Origin: Paenibacillus selenitireducens
GTDB lineage: Bacteria; Bacillota; Bacilli; Paenibacillales; Paenibacillaceae
NCBI RefSeq assembly: GCF_002021565.1
Contig: NZ_MSZX01000004.1
Span: 248,027-312,026, forward strand
Reading direction: 5' to 3'
Length of the DNA stretch: 64,000 bases
Shown here: one piece after another, positions 1 to 7,934 of the stretch
Layout of the letters: each line of letters begins with the position of its first letter
How positions within the stretch are numbered: the stretch's first letter is position 1
Translations under genes and position numbers: made by a program
Notes under the pieces: model-generated
What the model was told of the DNA's origin: nothing
What the model saw: the letters and a program-made list of their open reading frames with translations, nothing else
Databases searched by the model: none

Positions 1-57
1 AATCATGAACAACCTGCGTTGATCAATTCAGAAATCGTTCGCTTCCTGACGCAGTAA
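1..57 (+). CDS. C-terminal end of a gene cut by the window, possibly an alpha/beta hydrolase
   Basis: An open frame runs from base 1 to a TAA at 55-57 and gives 18 residues ending EIVRFLTQ. The pattern HEQPALINSEIVRFL resembles the last helix of many alpha/beta-fold hydrolases, where a catalytic His is followed by a Glu-Gln-Pro and an ending of the form N..I..FL. Only the tail is visible, so the family is a suggestion. Confidence 0.55.
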   Translation, partial: NHEQPALINSEIVRFLTQ

Positions 58-69
58 GTGGGGCATTCA

Positions 70-396
70 TTACTGGCCTTTTTCCTCTTCTGAGGTGTTC
101 CCTATTTTGTATCCACGCAGTGAACTCAGACTGGCTTTAGAGTTACCGAGCGATACAGGCGGGGAAGAGTCACTGGGCGTTCTCCGAAGAAGCTCATGTA
201 AGTACATTTGATTGCACTCAACGGTCTCAAGAATCATCCCCAATGCGATAAATACGATGCCAGAAATCACGCCGCTTCCCCACCAAGCTAACATGACAAA
301 GAAACGAAACCCTTGGTCTAAGAACCCATAGATGATACCGAGTATAATTCCAAATACGATTGCAGCTCCACCTATATAATGAAGTAGCTTTGCCAT
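70..396 (-). CDS. Small membrane protein, function unknown (108 aa)
   Basis: I place the start at the ATG at 396 because a good Shine-Dalgarno (CTAGGAGGTC, minus strand) lies just upstream at 401-410; the frame is open further upstream without such a site. The protein begins MAKLLHYIGGA, has two hydrophobic segments at about residues 5-25 and 30-55, and ends in a polar Ser/Glu-rich tail (about residues 75-108), probably cytoplasmic. No recognised family. It is transcribed divergently from the acetyltransferase at 475. Confidence 0.75.
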   Translation of the reverse strand: MAKLLHYIGGAAIVFGIILGIIYGFLDQGFRFFVMLAWWGSGVISGIVFIALGMILETVECNQMYLHELLRRTPSDSSPPVSLGNSKASLSSLRGYKIGNTSEEEKGQ

Positions 397-474
397 AACA
401 GACCTCCTAGGATTTGGATTTATTCTTATTGTACATGATACAATGAGTAAAACAATCATAAAGGTGATGTGCAA

Positions 475-909
475 ATGATATTGAGAACCTATCAAGAAAA
501 TGACTTGGATCGTATGGTAGATATTTGGCTAGAGGGCTCCCTTCAGGCTCATGATTTCATTGATAAAGCGTATTGGGAGTCCAACCAACAAGAAATGAAA
601 AATGTTTATCTTCCCATGTCGGAAGCCTATGTCATTGAAGAGGCAGGAAGCATTGCAGGCTTTGTCGCTGTTGTAGATCATTATTTGGCAGCGTTGTTCG
701 TAGACCCTAAGGTGCAAGGGAAAGGATATGGGAAGAAGCTTCTGGACCACGTGAAAGAGCGGCGGGACATATTGGAATTAAAAGTGTATCAAGAGAACGA
801 AAAAGCGGTCCGCTTCTATCAAGCGCAGGGATTTACAATTACTGAAGAGCTTGTAGATGAACATACGGCTGCGAAAGAATATGTTATGACTTGGCGGATT
901 ATGGACTAG
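475..909 (+). CDS. GNAT family N-acetyltransferase, YjaB-like
   Basis: This is a single-domain GNAT protein of 144 residues. The acetyl-CoA loop is visible as VQGKGYGKKLL (Q/RxxGxG/A type), followed by the typical NEKAVRFYQAQGF helix-strand of the C-terminal half. The N-terminal half (WLEGSLQAHDFI) and overall length resemble E. coli YjaB. I chose ATG 475 over GTG 469 because the ribosome site AAAGGTGA (460-467) is then well spaced. The substrate cannot be read from sequence. Confidence 0.85.
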   Translation: MILRTYQENDLDRMVDIWLEGSLQAHDFIDKAYWESNQQEMKNVYLPMSEAYVIEEAGSIAGFVAVVDHYLAALFVDPKVQGKGYGKKLLDHVKERRDILELKVYQENEKAVRFYQAQGFTITEELVDEHTAAKEYVMTWRIMD

Positions 910-969
910 CGAATGGATAAAAGATTTGAAAGAGTAAGAGAGTCGAGGTTTGACTCTCTTAGGTCAACG

Positions 970-1593
970 TTAATATGTAATGTGTAATGAGTTCATATTT
1001 TGATCAAATACAATACTAGCTCCAAGTCCTTTTGCTAGAACCTGCACAGGCACATAAGTAACATCTTTAATGATTTTCGGTGCTGCATTCATTGTTTCAG
1101 ATATCCCATCATAAAATACTTTTTTGCTTCCAAGCGTCAAAGTGACTTTCCGCAGATCTTTGGTAATGGTGATCGTTCCATGATCCTTGTCCCAATCAAT
1201 CGTTGCGCCCATGCCTTCGGCAATTTCGCGAAGAGGAACCAGATTTGTATTTTGATAAATGACGGGTTTACTGCTGAAGTTGATCTGATTATCGTTCACA
1301 TAAACGGATAGAGTAGATTGCTGATAAGTTGGTGTCGATGGTTTCGGCGCAGCCTTTTTTGTAGTTGAAGACTTTGGTGTTATTTTGCTGCTGGATGTGG
1401 ATCGGTTGGAAGAGGATGCTCCCCCGCCATTATGATAGTGGTACTCCCCGTACTCAAGCCCCCATTTTTCGCAATTCGTTCTACAAGTATGCCCGCCTTT
1501 TGAATCTGTTCGCCCAGGATGAGCCAATGCTGCACTTGAATTACCTATGATTAAGAATAGTGCTAGAGAACCAACTAAGATTTTTTTGTTCAT
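970..1593 (-). CDS. Secreted YHYH-domain protein with copper-amine-oxidase-type stalk domain
   Basis: The 207-residue protein has a clear Sec signal peptide (MNKK then a hydrophobic stretch ending SSAALA). The mature part starts with a Cys/His segment of the YHYH type (HPGRTDSKGGHTCRTNCE, then GEYHYHNGG) at about residues 25-57. A Ser/Thr/Pro/Lys-rich linker (about 58-93) follows, then a stalk domain of the copper amine oxidase N-terminal type (VNDNQINFSS, NLVPLREIAEGMGA, TYVPVQVLAKGLGA) to the end. It is likely exported and attached to or close to the wall; the YHYH segment could bind metal. The ribosome site CTAAAGGAGC precedes the ATG. Two other proteins in this window carry the same stalk domain. 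Confidence 0.85.
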   Translation of the reverse strand: MNKKILVGSLALFLIIGNSSAALAHPGRTDSKGGHTCRTNCEKWGLEYGEYHYHNGGGASSSNRSTSSSKITPKSSTTKKAAPKPSTPTYQQSTLSVYVNDNQINFSSKPVIYQNTNLVPLREIAEGMGATIDWDKDHGTITITKDLRKVTLTLGSKKVFYDGISETMNAAPKIIKDVTYVPVQVLAKGLGASIVFDQNMNSLHITY

Positions 1594-1852
1594 TTTGCTG
1601 CTGCTCCTTTAGTAATATTTCCCTAGTTATTATAGCACGTATTTATGTAACAGAGGCTAGGTTTATAACAGATCATTGAATTCTGTACGGCATTGTGCAC
1701 CGATCTACTGCTTCCATGCAACCTTTTTCCCTCTTTCCTCGTTACATGTATTGGAAGAGTCTATGGAGTTCATCCTCATTATCGTACTTCTGTTGTTTTC
1801 GATTTACATTCATTCCGAATATGGTTTCGCTGTGAGCTTTCCGATGAAGAAT

Positions 1853-1882
1853 CCCAAAAAAAATCCCCCTACAATGAGGGGG
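1853..1882 (-). terminator. Intrinsic terminator for the gene at 1889-2110
   Basis: Read on the minus strand, a six-pair C/G stem (CCCCCT with AGGGGG, loop of six) is followed by eight T. It starts directly after the stop codon of the 1889-2110 gene. The stretch 1594-1852 upstream of it holds nothing I can support as a gene. Confidence 0.75.
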
Positions 1883-1888
1883 TATCTT

Positions 1889-2110
1889 TTATATAAGAGC
1901 AATGGCTAGTAATGTGAATAAGCTGAGGGTTATTATATCATCGTTGAAGCCAAAGAATCCTGAGGTTCTTGCACAATTGCTGCTGTCTCTTCGTAAAAAT
2001 ACATGATTGCGATCGACATCGGTAATGACACCTTCATGCGTCTCGCCATGAACAGTTAGAATGCGAACTCTGCGATCCTTGCATCTCAGACAATGGTAGT
2101 ATGCTTCCAT
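1889..2110 (-). CDS. Small protein with paired cysteines and hydrophobic tail (73 aa)
   Basis: A strong ribosome site (TATAAGGAGGACG) precedes the ATG. The protein opens with YYHCLRCKDRRVRILT, a CxxC knuckle, continues with a beta-rich core (GETHEGVITDVDRNHVFLRR) that looks like a small SH3/Sm-like barrel, and ends with one hydrophobic segment (about residues 57-73). Similar short proteins occur in Paenibacillus genomes without assigned function, as far as I recall. Its own terminator follows immediately. Confidence 0.7.
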   Translation of the reverse strand: MEAYYHCLRCKDRRVRILTVHGETHEGVITDVDRNHVFLRRDSSNCARTSGFFGFNDDIITLSLFTLLAIALI

Positions 2111-2329
2111 TGATTTCGTCCTCCTTATATGGAACTAAGACATTGTATTAGAAGTTTGACGAGCAGGTGTCGGCTATATGACCCCTCTATTTCTATTTTG
2201 TGGCGAAAAGGCTGGATACCCAAGCCATGACCGTAGAGTTCTTGCAGTGCAAATGCTTTTTTGCTTTAATCAAATAGAAAGATAAGTGTGTAAAGAACGA
2301 TGCCCATAGGGCTGAGAGGATGGGACTTC

Positions 2330-2839
2330 ATGTCTAAGGTATTCTTTATATCCGACCATCATTTTGGTCATGGAGGTATCATTGACTTCGAATCCAGACC
2401 CTTTAAGACCGTCGATGAGATGAACCAAGTGATGATGGACCGTTGGAATGCCGTCGTCCTTCCTGAGGATAAGGTATTTCATCTAGGAGACTTCTCTTTT
2501 TTGAACAAGGAGAAGACGGCTAACATTGTGAATCAATTACATGGTTATAAACACCTGATTCTTGGGAATCATGATCGGGGACGTGCGAGAAGCTGGTGGT
2601 TGGACGTTGGGTTTGATGAAGTAAGTGAGCATCCGATCATTTATAAAGATTTCTTTTTTCTAACGCATGAACCCATGTATATGAATAAGCACATGCCTTA
2701 CGTGAATGTTCATGGACATATTCATGGTCAGAAGTACGAGGGGAAGAATTACTTTAATGTGAGCGTGGAGCATTGGGAGTATACACCGATTACATTTGAA
2801 CAGATTCGGGATTCGGTTGTGGCCGATGAAGAACAGTAA
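2330..2839 (+). CDS. Metallophosphoesterase family protein
   Basis: The protein has 169 residues from ATG 2330, which I prefer over an in-frame ATG at 2300 because the beta strand MSKVFFISDHHFGH is the normal N-terminus of the family. Metal-binding motifs appear in order: DHHFGH (DxH), HLGDFSF (GD), LGNHDRG (GNHD), FLTHEP (H) and VHGHIHG (GHxH). This is the calcineurin-like fold in its short stand-alone form, also seen in phage-type and YfcE/MJ0936-like phosphoesterases. It hydrolyses a phosphoester bond with two metals; the substrate is unknown. Confidence 0.88.
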   Translation: MSKVFFISDHHFGHGGIIDFESRPFKTVDEMNQVMMDRWNAVVLPEDKVFHLGDFSFLNKEKTANIVNQLHGYKHLILGNHDRGRARSWWLDVGFDEVSEHPIIYKDFFFLTHEPMYMNKHMPYVNVHGHIHGQKYEGKNYFNVSVEHWEYTPITFEQIRDSVVADEEQ

Positions 2840-2858
2840 AGCTTAGGGGGATATCCAA

Positions 2859-3113
2859 GTGAGTGAAGCGATACATCAAGAGAACGCGCTAGTAGGTAAT
2901 CGTATTCAAATTACGGGAAATACAAATGATCATCCATTTGAAATCGGACAAGTGTTAATCGTGACGAATTGGTATGATTTTGAACCAGAAGACGGGGAAT
3001 TCGGCGTAGAGGCAGCTGAACATATGGAAACAGAACACTGGTTCGTTAGACATGCGGACTACATCGTCATTGAGCGAAGCAGTATAATAACTGAGGACGA
3101 TAGCTGTGGGTGA
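2859..3113 (+). CDS. Hypothetical acidic protein (84 aa)
   Basis: This is a GTG start with an AGGGGGA ribosome site, 19 bases after the phosphoesterase stop and overlapping the following acetyltransferase region, so it is probably part of the same operon. The protein is acidic and single-domain (GNRIQITGNTNDHPFEIGQV, HWFVRHADYIVIERS) with a beta-rich look. I do not recognise a family. Confidence 0.7.
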   Translation: MSEAIHQENALVGNRIQITGNTNDHPFEIGQVLIVTNWYDFEPEDGEFGVEAAEHMETEHWFVRHADYIVIERSSIITEDDSCG

Positions 3114-3115
3114 TC

Positions 3116-3937
3116 ATGATGAGACCATTAAATCAATTACAACAGACGATCGTCAATAATTTGATTCACAAAGTGACTTACTTGCCTCTTCGGTTAGAGG
3201 GAACGGAAGTCATAGAAACCCTTGATTACGTGAGGATTGATTGTGGTCTGCCGGCAGACACGTTTAATATCATTGTCTTTCGTGGGGAAGAATCGACGTT
3301 ATCTCAAGAAATAACGACGGAGATTGAAGCGTTCCTTGAGAAGAAGTTCCCTATGGCGGTATGGTGTTGGGACCATTTGAATCATGAGTTGGATCAGGAG
3401 CTGCAAGAAGCGGGGCTTCAAGAGGCGGAAATTAACATTGCGATGGTGGCGAATCTAGAGTCATCCAGTCCATTGTTGCGATTACCTGAAGGTCTTCAAA
3501 TAAAAGAGGCTGTAACTTCAGACGAGATCAAGCAGTTCGGTGAGGTATTGTCATCGTTATTTGGTACTTCAGAGGAGGCTGACCATGTCCGGTCCTTTTA
3601 TAGTAAGGTGGCAGCGCTTCCGTTCGAGGAAGATTTGCTGTCAAACCTATATATTGCTGAATACCAAGGGGATGTGGTCACAGTTGGCTCTCTGGTGTTC
3701 GCCGAGGATAGCGTAGGCTTTTATGACATAGCAACCAAAGAAGAATATCGGGGAAAAGGATTCGGAACGGCGATGTTTCATTACCTTCTCCAAGAAGCAC
3801 AGCAGCGTGAATGTAAACTGGGAGTGCTTCAAGCATCATCAGACGGCCTGCACATTTATGCCAAAGCAGGTTTTCAGCCTGTGGGGCAGTTCAAAGTGTT
3901 CGAAAATCGCCACCTTTTGGAGATAAATACACCCTAA
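3116..3937 (+). CDS. GNAT family N-acetyltransferase with extra N-terminal domain (273 aa)
   Basis: The C-terminal part carries a GNAT core: DSVGFYDIATKEEYRGKGFG (beta4 and the RGKGFGTAMFH acetyl-CoA loop) and LGVLQASSDGLHIYAKAGF (final helix). The first roughly 130 residues form a second, degenerate domain, as in two-domain GNAT proteins. The start is uncertain: GTG 3110, ATG 3116 or ATG 3119. The upstream gene ends at 3113, so translation is probably coupled. Its stop overlaps by four bases the stop region of the convergent small gene at 3934-4107. Confidence 0.82.
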   Translation: MMRPLNQLQQTIVNNLIHKVTYLPLRLEGTEVIETLDYVRIDCGLPADTFNIIVFRGEESTLSQEITTEIEAFLEKKFPMAVWCWDHLNHELDQELQEAGLQEAEINIAMVANLESSSPLLRLPEGLQIKEAVTSDEIKQFGEVLSSLFGTSEEADHVRSFYSKVAALPFEEDLLSNLYIAEYQGDVVTVGSLVFAEDSVGFYDIATKEEYRGKGFGTAMFHYLLQEAQQRECKLGVLQASSDGLHIYAKAGFQPVGQFKVFENRHLLEINTP

Positions 3938-4107
3938 GGTGTTAGATCATCCGTACTTGAATCAATGATAACGCTGTAGGGCTTATTATCGAAGGAATGG
4001 TCGATATTGTTAATGATGTTTTCGGTTTTGATCAGGGTCTTATCTGTAAATCCGAGATCGTTCAGAATTTTGGGATCGGTCACTTGATCTAAATCATCAT
4101 GTTTCAT
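3934..4107 (-). CDS. Hypothetical small acidic protein (57 aa)
   Basis: I choose ATG 4107 (MKHDDLDQVTDPK) because the minus-strand sequence AGAAAGAAGGCG lies at ribosome-site distance; the open frame extends to 4158 without better support. The product is acidic, with no membrane segment or cysteine, and no family is recognised. It is convergent with the preceding acetyltransferase, with a four-base overlap of the stop codons. Confidence 0.5.
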   Translation of the reverse strand: MKHDDLDQVTDPKILNDLGFTDKTLIKTENIINNIDHSFDNKPYSVIIDSSTDDLTP

Positions 4108-4241
4108 GGCGTTCGCCTTCTTTCCAGAATAGGTTATCACTAGTATTGTCCGATGCATGCGGCAAATATGTGTAAGAGAACATCAATGGAGCGTAGGCTA
4201 ACGATAACTTTCAAATTAATCAAAGGCGGGATAAGCATATC

Positions 4242-4619
4242 ATGAGTGATCCGACGAATGAAGGTACATTAACCGAGGCGATTTCTGGCAAATGGCATCG
4301 TCTGGAGGCGAGCATACGAAAAGGAACGTTTCTCATCGAACTGTCCGACACATTATTGCTCAATGTCCATGTGAATACCAAGAGTATCGATATTTTAACG
4401 TTAGATAACCAAGGTGTCTTTCGTTACCTGGCAGACCTATCGTTTGAGATGCTCGATTCCGAGAAGAAATTTATGCTGCATAGTCTGGGTATTGATCATA
4501 TTCACTTCAATAATCGGGATATTCGTGTCGACAATCCGAATCACGAGCTCTCGACGGTATTTGTGCAATTGAGCTTGGAAAAACGTAAGCAGACCGAGCA
4601 GAAGCTTCTAGGTAAATAA
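4242..4619 (+). CDS. Hypothetical protein (125 aa)
   Basis: The ATG follows a GGCGGGAT ribosome site. The protein is soluble and beta-rich in the middle (RKGTFLIELSDTLLLNVHVN, IDILTLDNQGVFRYL) with a charged C-terminal helix (LSLEKRKQTEQKLLGK). No domain is recognised. It is a single-gene transcription unit closed by the terminator at 4648. Confidence 0.7.
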   Translation: MSDPTNEGTLTEAISGKWHRLEASIRKGTFLIELSDTLLLNVHVNTKSIDILTLDNQGVFRYLADLSFEMLDSEKKFMLHSLGIDHIHFNNRDIRVDNPNHELSTVFVQLSLEKRKQTEQKLLGK

Positions 4620-4647
4620 AGGTACGAACCGTCAAATGTAAAATAGA

Positions 4648-4694
4648 AAGCCCTGATTTTCTTTTCCAATGTGAAAAGGGTCAGGGCTTTTTGG
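4648..4694. terminator. Bidirectional intrinsic terminator
   Basis: AAGCCCTGA at 4648-4656 pairs with TCAGGGCTT at 4681-4689, with an inner TTTTC/GAAAA stem, followed by T on the plus strand and preceded by A. It sits between two convergent genes and can serve both. Confidence 0.8.
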
Positions 4695-4701
4695 TTTTTT
4701 A

Positions 4702-4878
4702 TTAGATTTTGATATCCAAATTTCCTCCAACATGAGGTTGCACGCTTTGTGCCATCATTTTCGCAAGGTCTTGCCCTTGCTGTGTTGCTTGATCATTGGA
4801 CATTTTGAGAAGTTGAATGCCTACAGCTTGTGAAAGACTATTCTGTTTCATAACTGTAGAAAGTGTTGAAATATTCAT
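4702..4878 (-). CDS. YjfB-family putative motility protein (58 aa)
   Basis: A 58-codon frame, short enough to be missed by length cut-offs, lies on the minus strand: it opens MNISTLSTVMKQNSLSQAVG and ends HVGGNLDIKI. The conserved start (M.I..L...M.Q..L...VG..LLKM) and the Gln/Ala-rich middle (SNDQATQQGQDLAKMM) match what I know of the YjfB putative motility protein family. A near-perfect ribosome site, TATAAAGGAGGCAG, precedes the ATG at 4878. The family link to motility is by name only; the molecular role is unknown. Confidence 0.8.
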   Translation of the reverse strand: MNISTLSTVMKQNSLSQAVGIQLLKMSNDQATQQGQDLAKMMAQSVQPHVGGNLDIKI

Positions 4879-5021
4879 GACTGACTGCCTCCTTTATATA
4901 GGTTCATAGAGTATATCGGCAAAAGTATCGGTTTAGATGAATGAATTGGGTTGACAATCTGACACCGTCAAAGGTATATTTTAGGAAATTCTACCCAGCA
5001 TTTAACAGAAAGAGGGACAAG

Positions 5022-6410
5022 ATGCTTTTTAATTCATATGCATTTATTTTTGTGTTTTTTCCTGTTTCCGTCATGGTGTATTTTGTCTTGAATCGCATGA
5101 AATGGATTTTGGCATCCAAAGTATGGCTTGCGCTGGCTTCCTTGTTTTTCTATGGATATTGGAATGTAAAATATGTACCGCTCATCCTAGGTTCGATTGT
5201 GTTTAATTATACGGCTGGTTGGTTACTGAGCGCCGTCTATGCGGATAAGCCAAGGCAGCGTAAGCTTACGTTGATTATAGCCATATCCATGAATCTACTT
5301 TTACTAGGCTATTACAAATACGCAGGGTTCTTCTTGGAAAATTTGAATACGCTTTTAGGCGGTCACCTCACGGTTATCAAGTTCGTGCTTCCGCTAGGAA
5401 TTAGCTTCTTTACTTTTACGCAGATTGCTTATCTCGTTGATGCCTATAAAGGGAAGGTCAAAGAATATAATTTCGTGGCTTACGTGCTGTTCGTGACGTT
5501 CTATCCGCACTTAATAGCAGGTCCCATTCTCCATCATAGCGAGATGATGCCGCAGTTCGATCGGTTGCGCAATAAGCTCTGGAATTGGGGAAATGCCTCG
5601 AGAGGGGCGTATATCTTCTGTATCGGGCTATTTAAGAAGGTTGTGATTGCGGATACCTTCGCGGAATATGCGAATACAGGATTCACGCATGCGAGTTCAT
5701 TCATTGATTCGTGGGTTGCCTCACTTTCGTATACGTTCCAATTATATTTCGATTTCAGCGGATATACGGATATGGCGATCGGCATCGCTTTATTCTTCAA
5801 TATTATTTTACCTCAGAATTTTAATTCGCCGTATAAAGCCCTGAATATCCAAGACTTCTGGCGGCGATGGCATATGACCTTAAGTCGGTTTTTACGAGAC
5901 TATATTTATATTCCGCTAGGCGGAAATCGTAAAGGTACGGCCGTTGCGATTCGGAATATTATCATTACGTTCTTGCTCGGAGGGCTATGGCACGGCGCAG
6001 GATGGACTTTTATTCTTTGGGGACTCATGCACGGGGTCGGACAGGCTGTTCATAAGTTATGGATGAAAGTAGGTAAACCTCTGCCGAAATGGCTTGCTTG
6101 GGTCATCACATTTGGATTTATCAATGTAACGTGGGTATTCTTCCGGGCAGAGAATTGGGGTCAAGCAACTCGTATTTTAAAAGGGATGTTCGGCGTACAG
6201 GGACTCACGGATGCGGGAATCTCCCCACTCGTACTCCCAGCCTTGCTCATCATCGTCTTCTTGCCGATTGTGCTGTTCGCATCCAATTCATCCGAACGAT
6301 CGGAACGCTATGAACCCAATTGGCGAATACCCGCGGTGATGGCTGTTATGTTCGTCGTGTCTTTGCTGTATTTGAATCGAATAACCGAGTTTCTTTATTT
6401 TAACTTCTAG
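5022..6410 (+). CDS. MBOAT family O-acyltransferase (AlgI/DltB/PatA type)
   Basis: The protein has 462 residues from ATG 5022 (MLFNSYAFIFVFFPVSVMVY, the classic opening of AlgI-like proteins), with an AGAGGGAC ribosome site. It has about ten membrane segments and the family blocks LPLGISFFTFTQIAYLVD, FYPHLIAGPILHH, YFDFSGYTDMAIGIALFF, NIQDFWRRWHMTLSRFLRDY and GGLWHGAGWTFILWGLMHG (with the invariant His near residues 325-340). Members move acyl groups, mostly acetyl, across the membrane to a secreted acceptor polymer. The next gene, 15 bases downstream, encodes an SGNH-like extracytoplasmic partner, so the pair probably O-acetylates a surface polysaccharide or teichoic acid; the acceptor cannot be read from sequence. 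Confidence 0.92.
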   Translation: MLFNSYAFIFVFFPVSVMVYFVLNRMKWILASKVWLALASLFFYGYWNVKYVPLILGSIVFNYTAGWLLSAVYADKPRQRKLTLIIAISMNLLLLGYYKYAGFFLENLNTLLGGHLTVIKFVLPLGISFFTFTQIAYLVDAYKGKVKEYNFVAYVLFVTFYPHLIAGPILHHSEMMPQFDRLRNKLWNWGNASRGAYIFCIGLFKKVVIADTFAEYANTGFTHASSFIDSWVASLSYTFQLYFDFSGYTDMAIGIALFFNIILPQNFNSPYKALNIQDFWRRWHMTLSRFLRDYIYIPLGGNRKGTAVAIRNIIITFLLGGLWHGAGWTFILWGLMHGVGQAVHKLWMKVGKPLPKWLAWVITFGFINVTWVFFRAENWGQATRILKGMFGVQGLTDAGISPLVLPALLIIVFLPIVLFASNSSERSERYEPNWRIPAVMAVMFVVSLLYLNRITEFLYFNF

Positions 6411-6425
6411 AAAGGCGGGACTGCG

Positions 6426-7913
6426 ATGGATCCTATCTTATCCAAAACTCAAACCCTAAATCGCCCGAGCCCGAAGTCAAGGCCATCCTATCAAACACGA
6501 TCCAAGAAGGCTTTGCTCCTATTCGTCATCTTATCCTTGGTGTTCTCTTCCCTGCTTATTGTGATCAATGTGGTTATCGATCCTTTACAAGTCTATCATA
6601 AAGCAAGCTGGTACAAACCGATTTTCTCGAGGGAGGAACGGTACCAGAACCCAGGTCTTGCGAAGAATTATGACTACGATACGATCATTATCGGGACTTC
6701 TATGACTCAGAATTTTCGGCCTTCTGAGGTAGGGCAGATTCTCAATGGGACAACGATGAAATTGTCAATGGAAGGGTCTACGGCAGACGAACATTATCAG
6801 ATTGCGAAGTTGGCGTTATCTACCGGAAAAGTCAAAAAGGTCTTATGGGGGTTAGATTATTTCTCCTTGAAGACCAATACGGAGGAAGCTGTAGAACAAT
6901 TCCCGAAATATCTGTATGACGATCAAATTTGGAATGACTATCAGTACTGGTTCAATTATTCTACATATGCTTTACTGATGAAAAGCCTGTGGCAAATGAT
7001 AAAAGGGGCCAATAATACCAATCTTGACCTATTAAATAACTGGAATAATAGTGCGACATTCTCCAAAGAGAAGGTAGCTGAAGCCTACGACAAGGCATAT
7101 CAAGAGGAATACTATTTTGGTCTGAATGAAGAGGGTCTTGAGGTCGTACAGAAGAACTTCAACGATTACATTTTCTCTTTGGTGAAAGCGTATCCTGATG
7201 TGGAATTTTATTTCTACTATCCGCCGTACAGTGTCCTCCGACAAGTGGTTTGGTATAACACGAACCATGAACGATTTACGAATCAACTCGATATGCGAAA
7301 ATGGATGTTTGCACAATTCTCCACTGTATCGAATGTGAAGCTATATGATTTCCAATCGGAATCGGAATGGACCTATCAATTAGGGTTGTATGCGGACTTG
7401 TCGCATCATCATCAGGATGTGAATTCTTGGATTGTACAGGCGATTGGCCGCGATGATGGCAAATATCGAGTGACGGAACAAAATATCGATACTTTGAATA
7501 ATCAGTTGGAACAGGATGCCGAATTAACGTTGTTGAATAATCAACACGAAGCGCTTCGATTAAAGGTTCAGATGTATAATGAATCCGTAACTTTCACGAA
7601 ACCAAAGCTTATCGGGGATAAGGAACTGCTTGTCCCTGCGAAGGAAGCGGCGAAGGCGCTCGGATTGAACTTAGACTGGAAACAAGCCACCCACACAATT
7701 ACATTGAAGAAGGAAATGAATCGATTAGAAATGACGGTTGACTCCACGCAAGCGAAAACTTCTAGTGGAGCAATTACGCTGGAGACGGCCCCCGTATTTA
7801 TCCAAGGGAAAGTATATATTCCGTTGGTTGCTGTCTCTTCGATATTAGGATTCACAGCAAATCCCCGAATCGAGGGGCACGAAATCTATATCAACATCAA
7901 TCCCCTTCGATGA
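6426..7913 (+). CDS. SGNH-like (DltD/AlgJ-type) protein fused to a C-terminal stalk domain
   Basis: This 495-residue protein has one N-terminal membrane anchor (about residues 28-50, ALLLFVILSLVFSSLLIVIN). An SGNH-like catalytic region follows: IIIGTSMTQNF places a candidate nucleophile at Ser92, and ADLSHHH gives Asp324 and His327 in the DxxH spacing. After about residue 375 a separate domain of the copper-amine-oxidase N-terminal (stalk) type follows (LIGDKELLVPAKEAAKALGL, VFIQGKVYIPLVAVSSILGF). It is translated directly after the MBOAT gene and probably transfers the exported acyl group to the acceptor. The fusion to a stalk domain is uncommon in my experience and may hold the enzyme at the wall. 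Confidence 0.85.
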   Translation: MDPILSKTQTLNRPSPKSRPSYQTRSKKALLLFVILSLVFSSLLIVINVVIDPLQVYHKASWYKPIFSREERYQNPGLAKNYDYDTIIIGTSMTQNFRPSEVGQILNGTTMKLSMEGSTADEHYQIAKLALSTGKVKKVLWGLDYFSLKTNTEEAVEQFPKYLYDDQIWNDYQYWFNYSTYALLMKSLWQMIKGANNTNLDLLNNWNNSATFSKEKVAEAYDKAYQEEYYFGLNEEGLEVVQKNFNDYIFSLVKAYPDVEFYFYYPPYSVLRQVVWYNTNHERFTNQLDMRKWMFAQFSTVSNVKLYDFQSESEWTYQLGLYADLSHHHQDVNSWIVQAIGRDDGKYRVTEQNIDTLNNQLEQDAELTLLNNQHEALRLKVQMYNESVTFTKPKLIGDKELLVPAKEAAKALGLNLDWKQATHTITLKKEMNRLEMTVDSTQAKTSSGAITLETAPVFIQGKVYIPLVAVSSILGFTANPRIEGHEIYININPLR

Positions 7914-7924
7914 AGGGGATTGAT
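7896..7924. terminator. 13-bp perfect hairpin overlapping the stop codon
   Basis: ATCAATCCCCTTC at 7896-7908 pairs perfectly with 7912-7924 around a three-base loop, so the hairpin contains the end of the SGNH-like gene. The sequence after it is only loosely T-rich, with a run of T starting about 12 bases further. It may terminate the 5022-7913 operon or protect its 3' end; a shared role with the convergent 7935-8348 gene is possible. Confidence 0.5.
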
Positions 7925-7934
7925 TCGTTTGACG

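Noticed and set aside
428-444. ATTGTA-CATGA-TACAAT dyad between the first two divergent genes
   Set aside because: Six-base arms in an A/T-rich promoter gap are common; neither half fits a convincing promoter with a -35 box.
1676-1909. Plus-strand frame of 77 codons
   Set aside because: It runs through the terminator of the opposite gene, has only a poorly spaced ribosome site for its inner ATG, and shows no family pattern.
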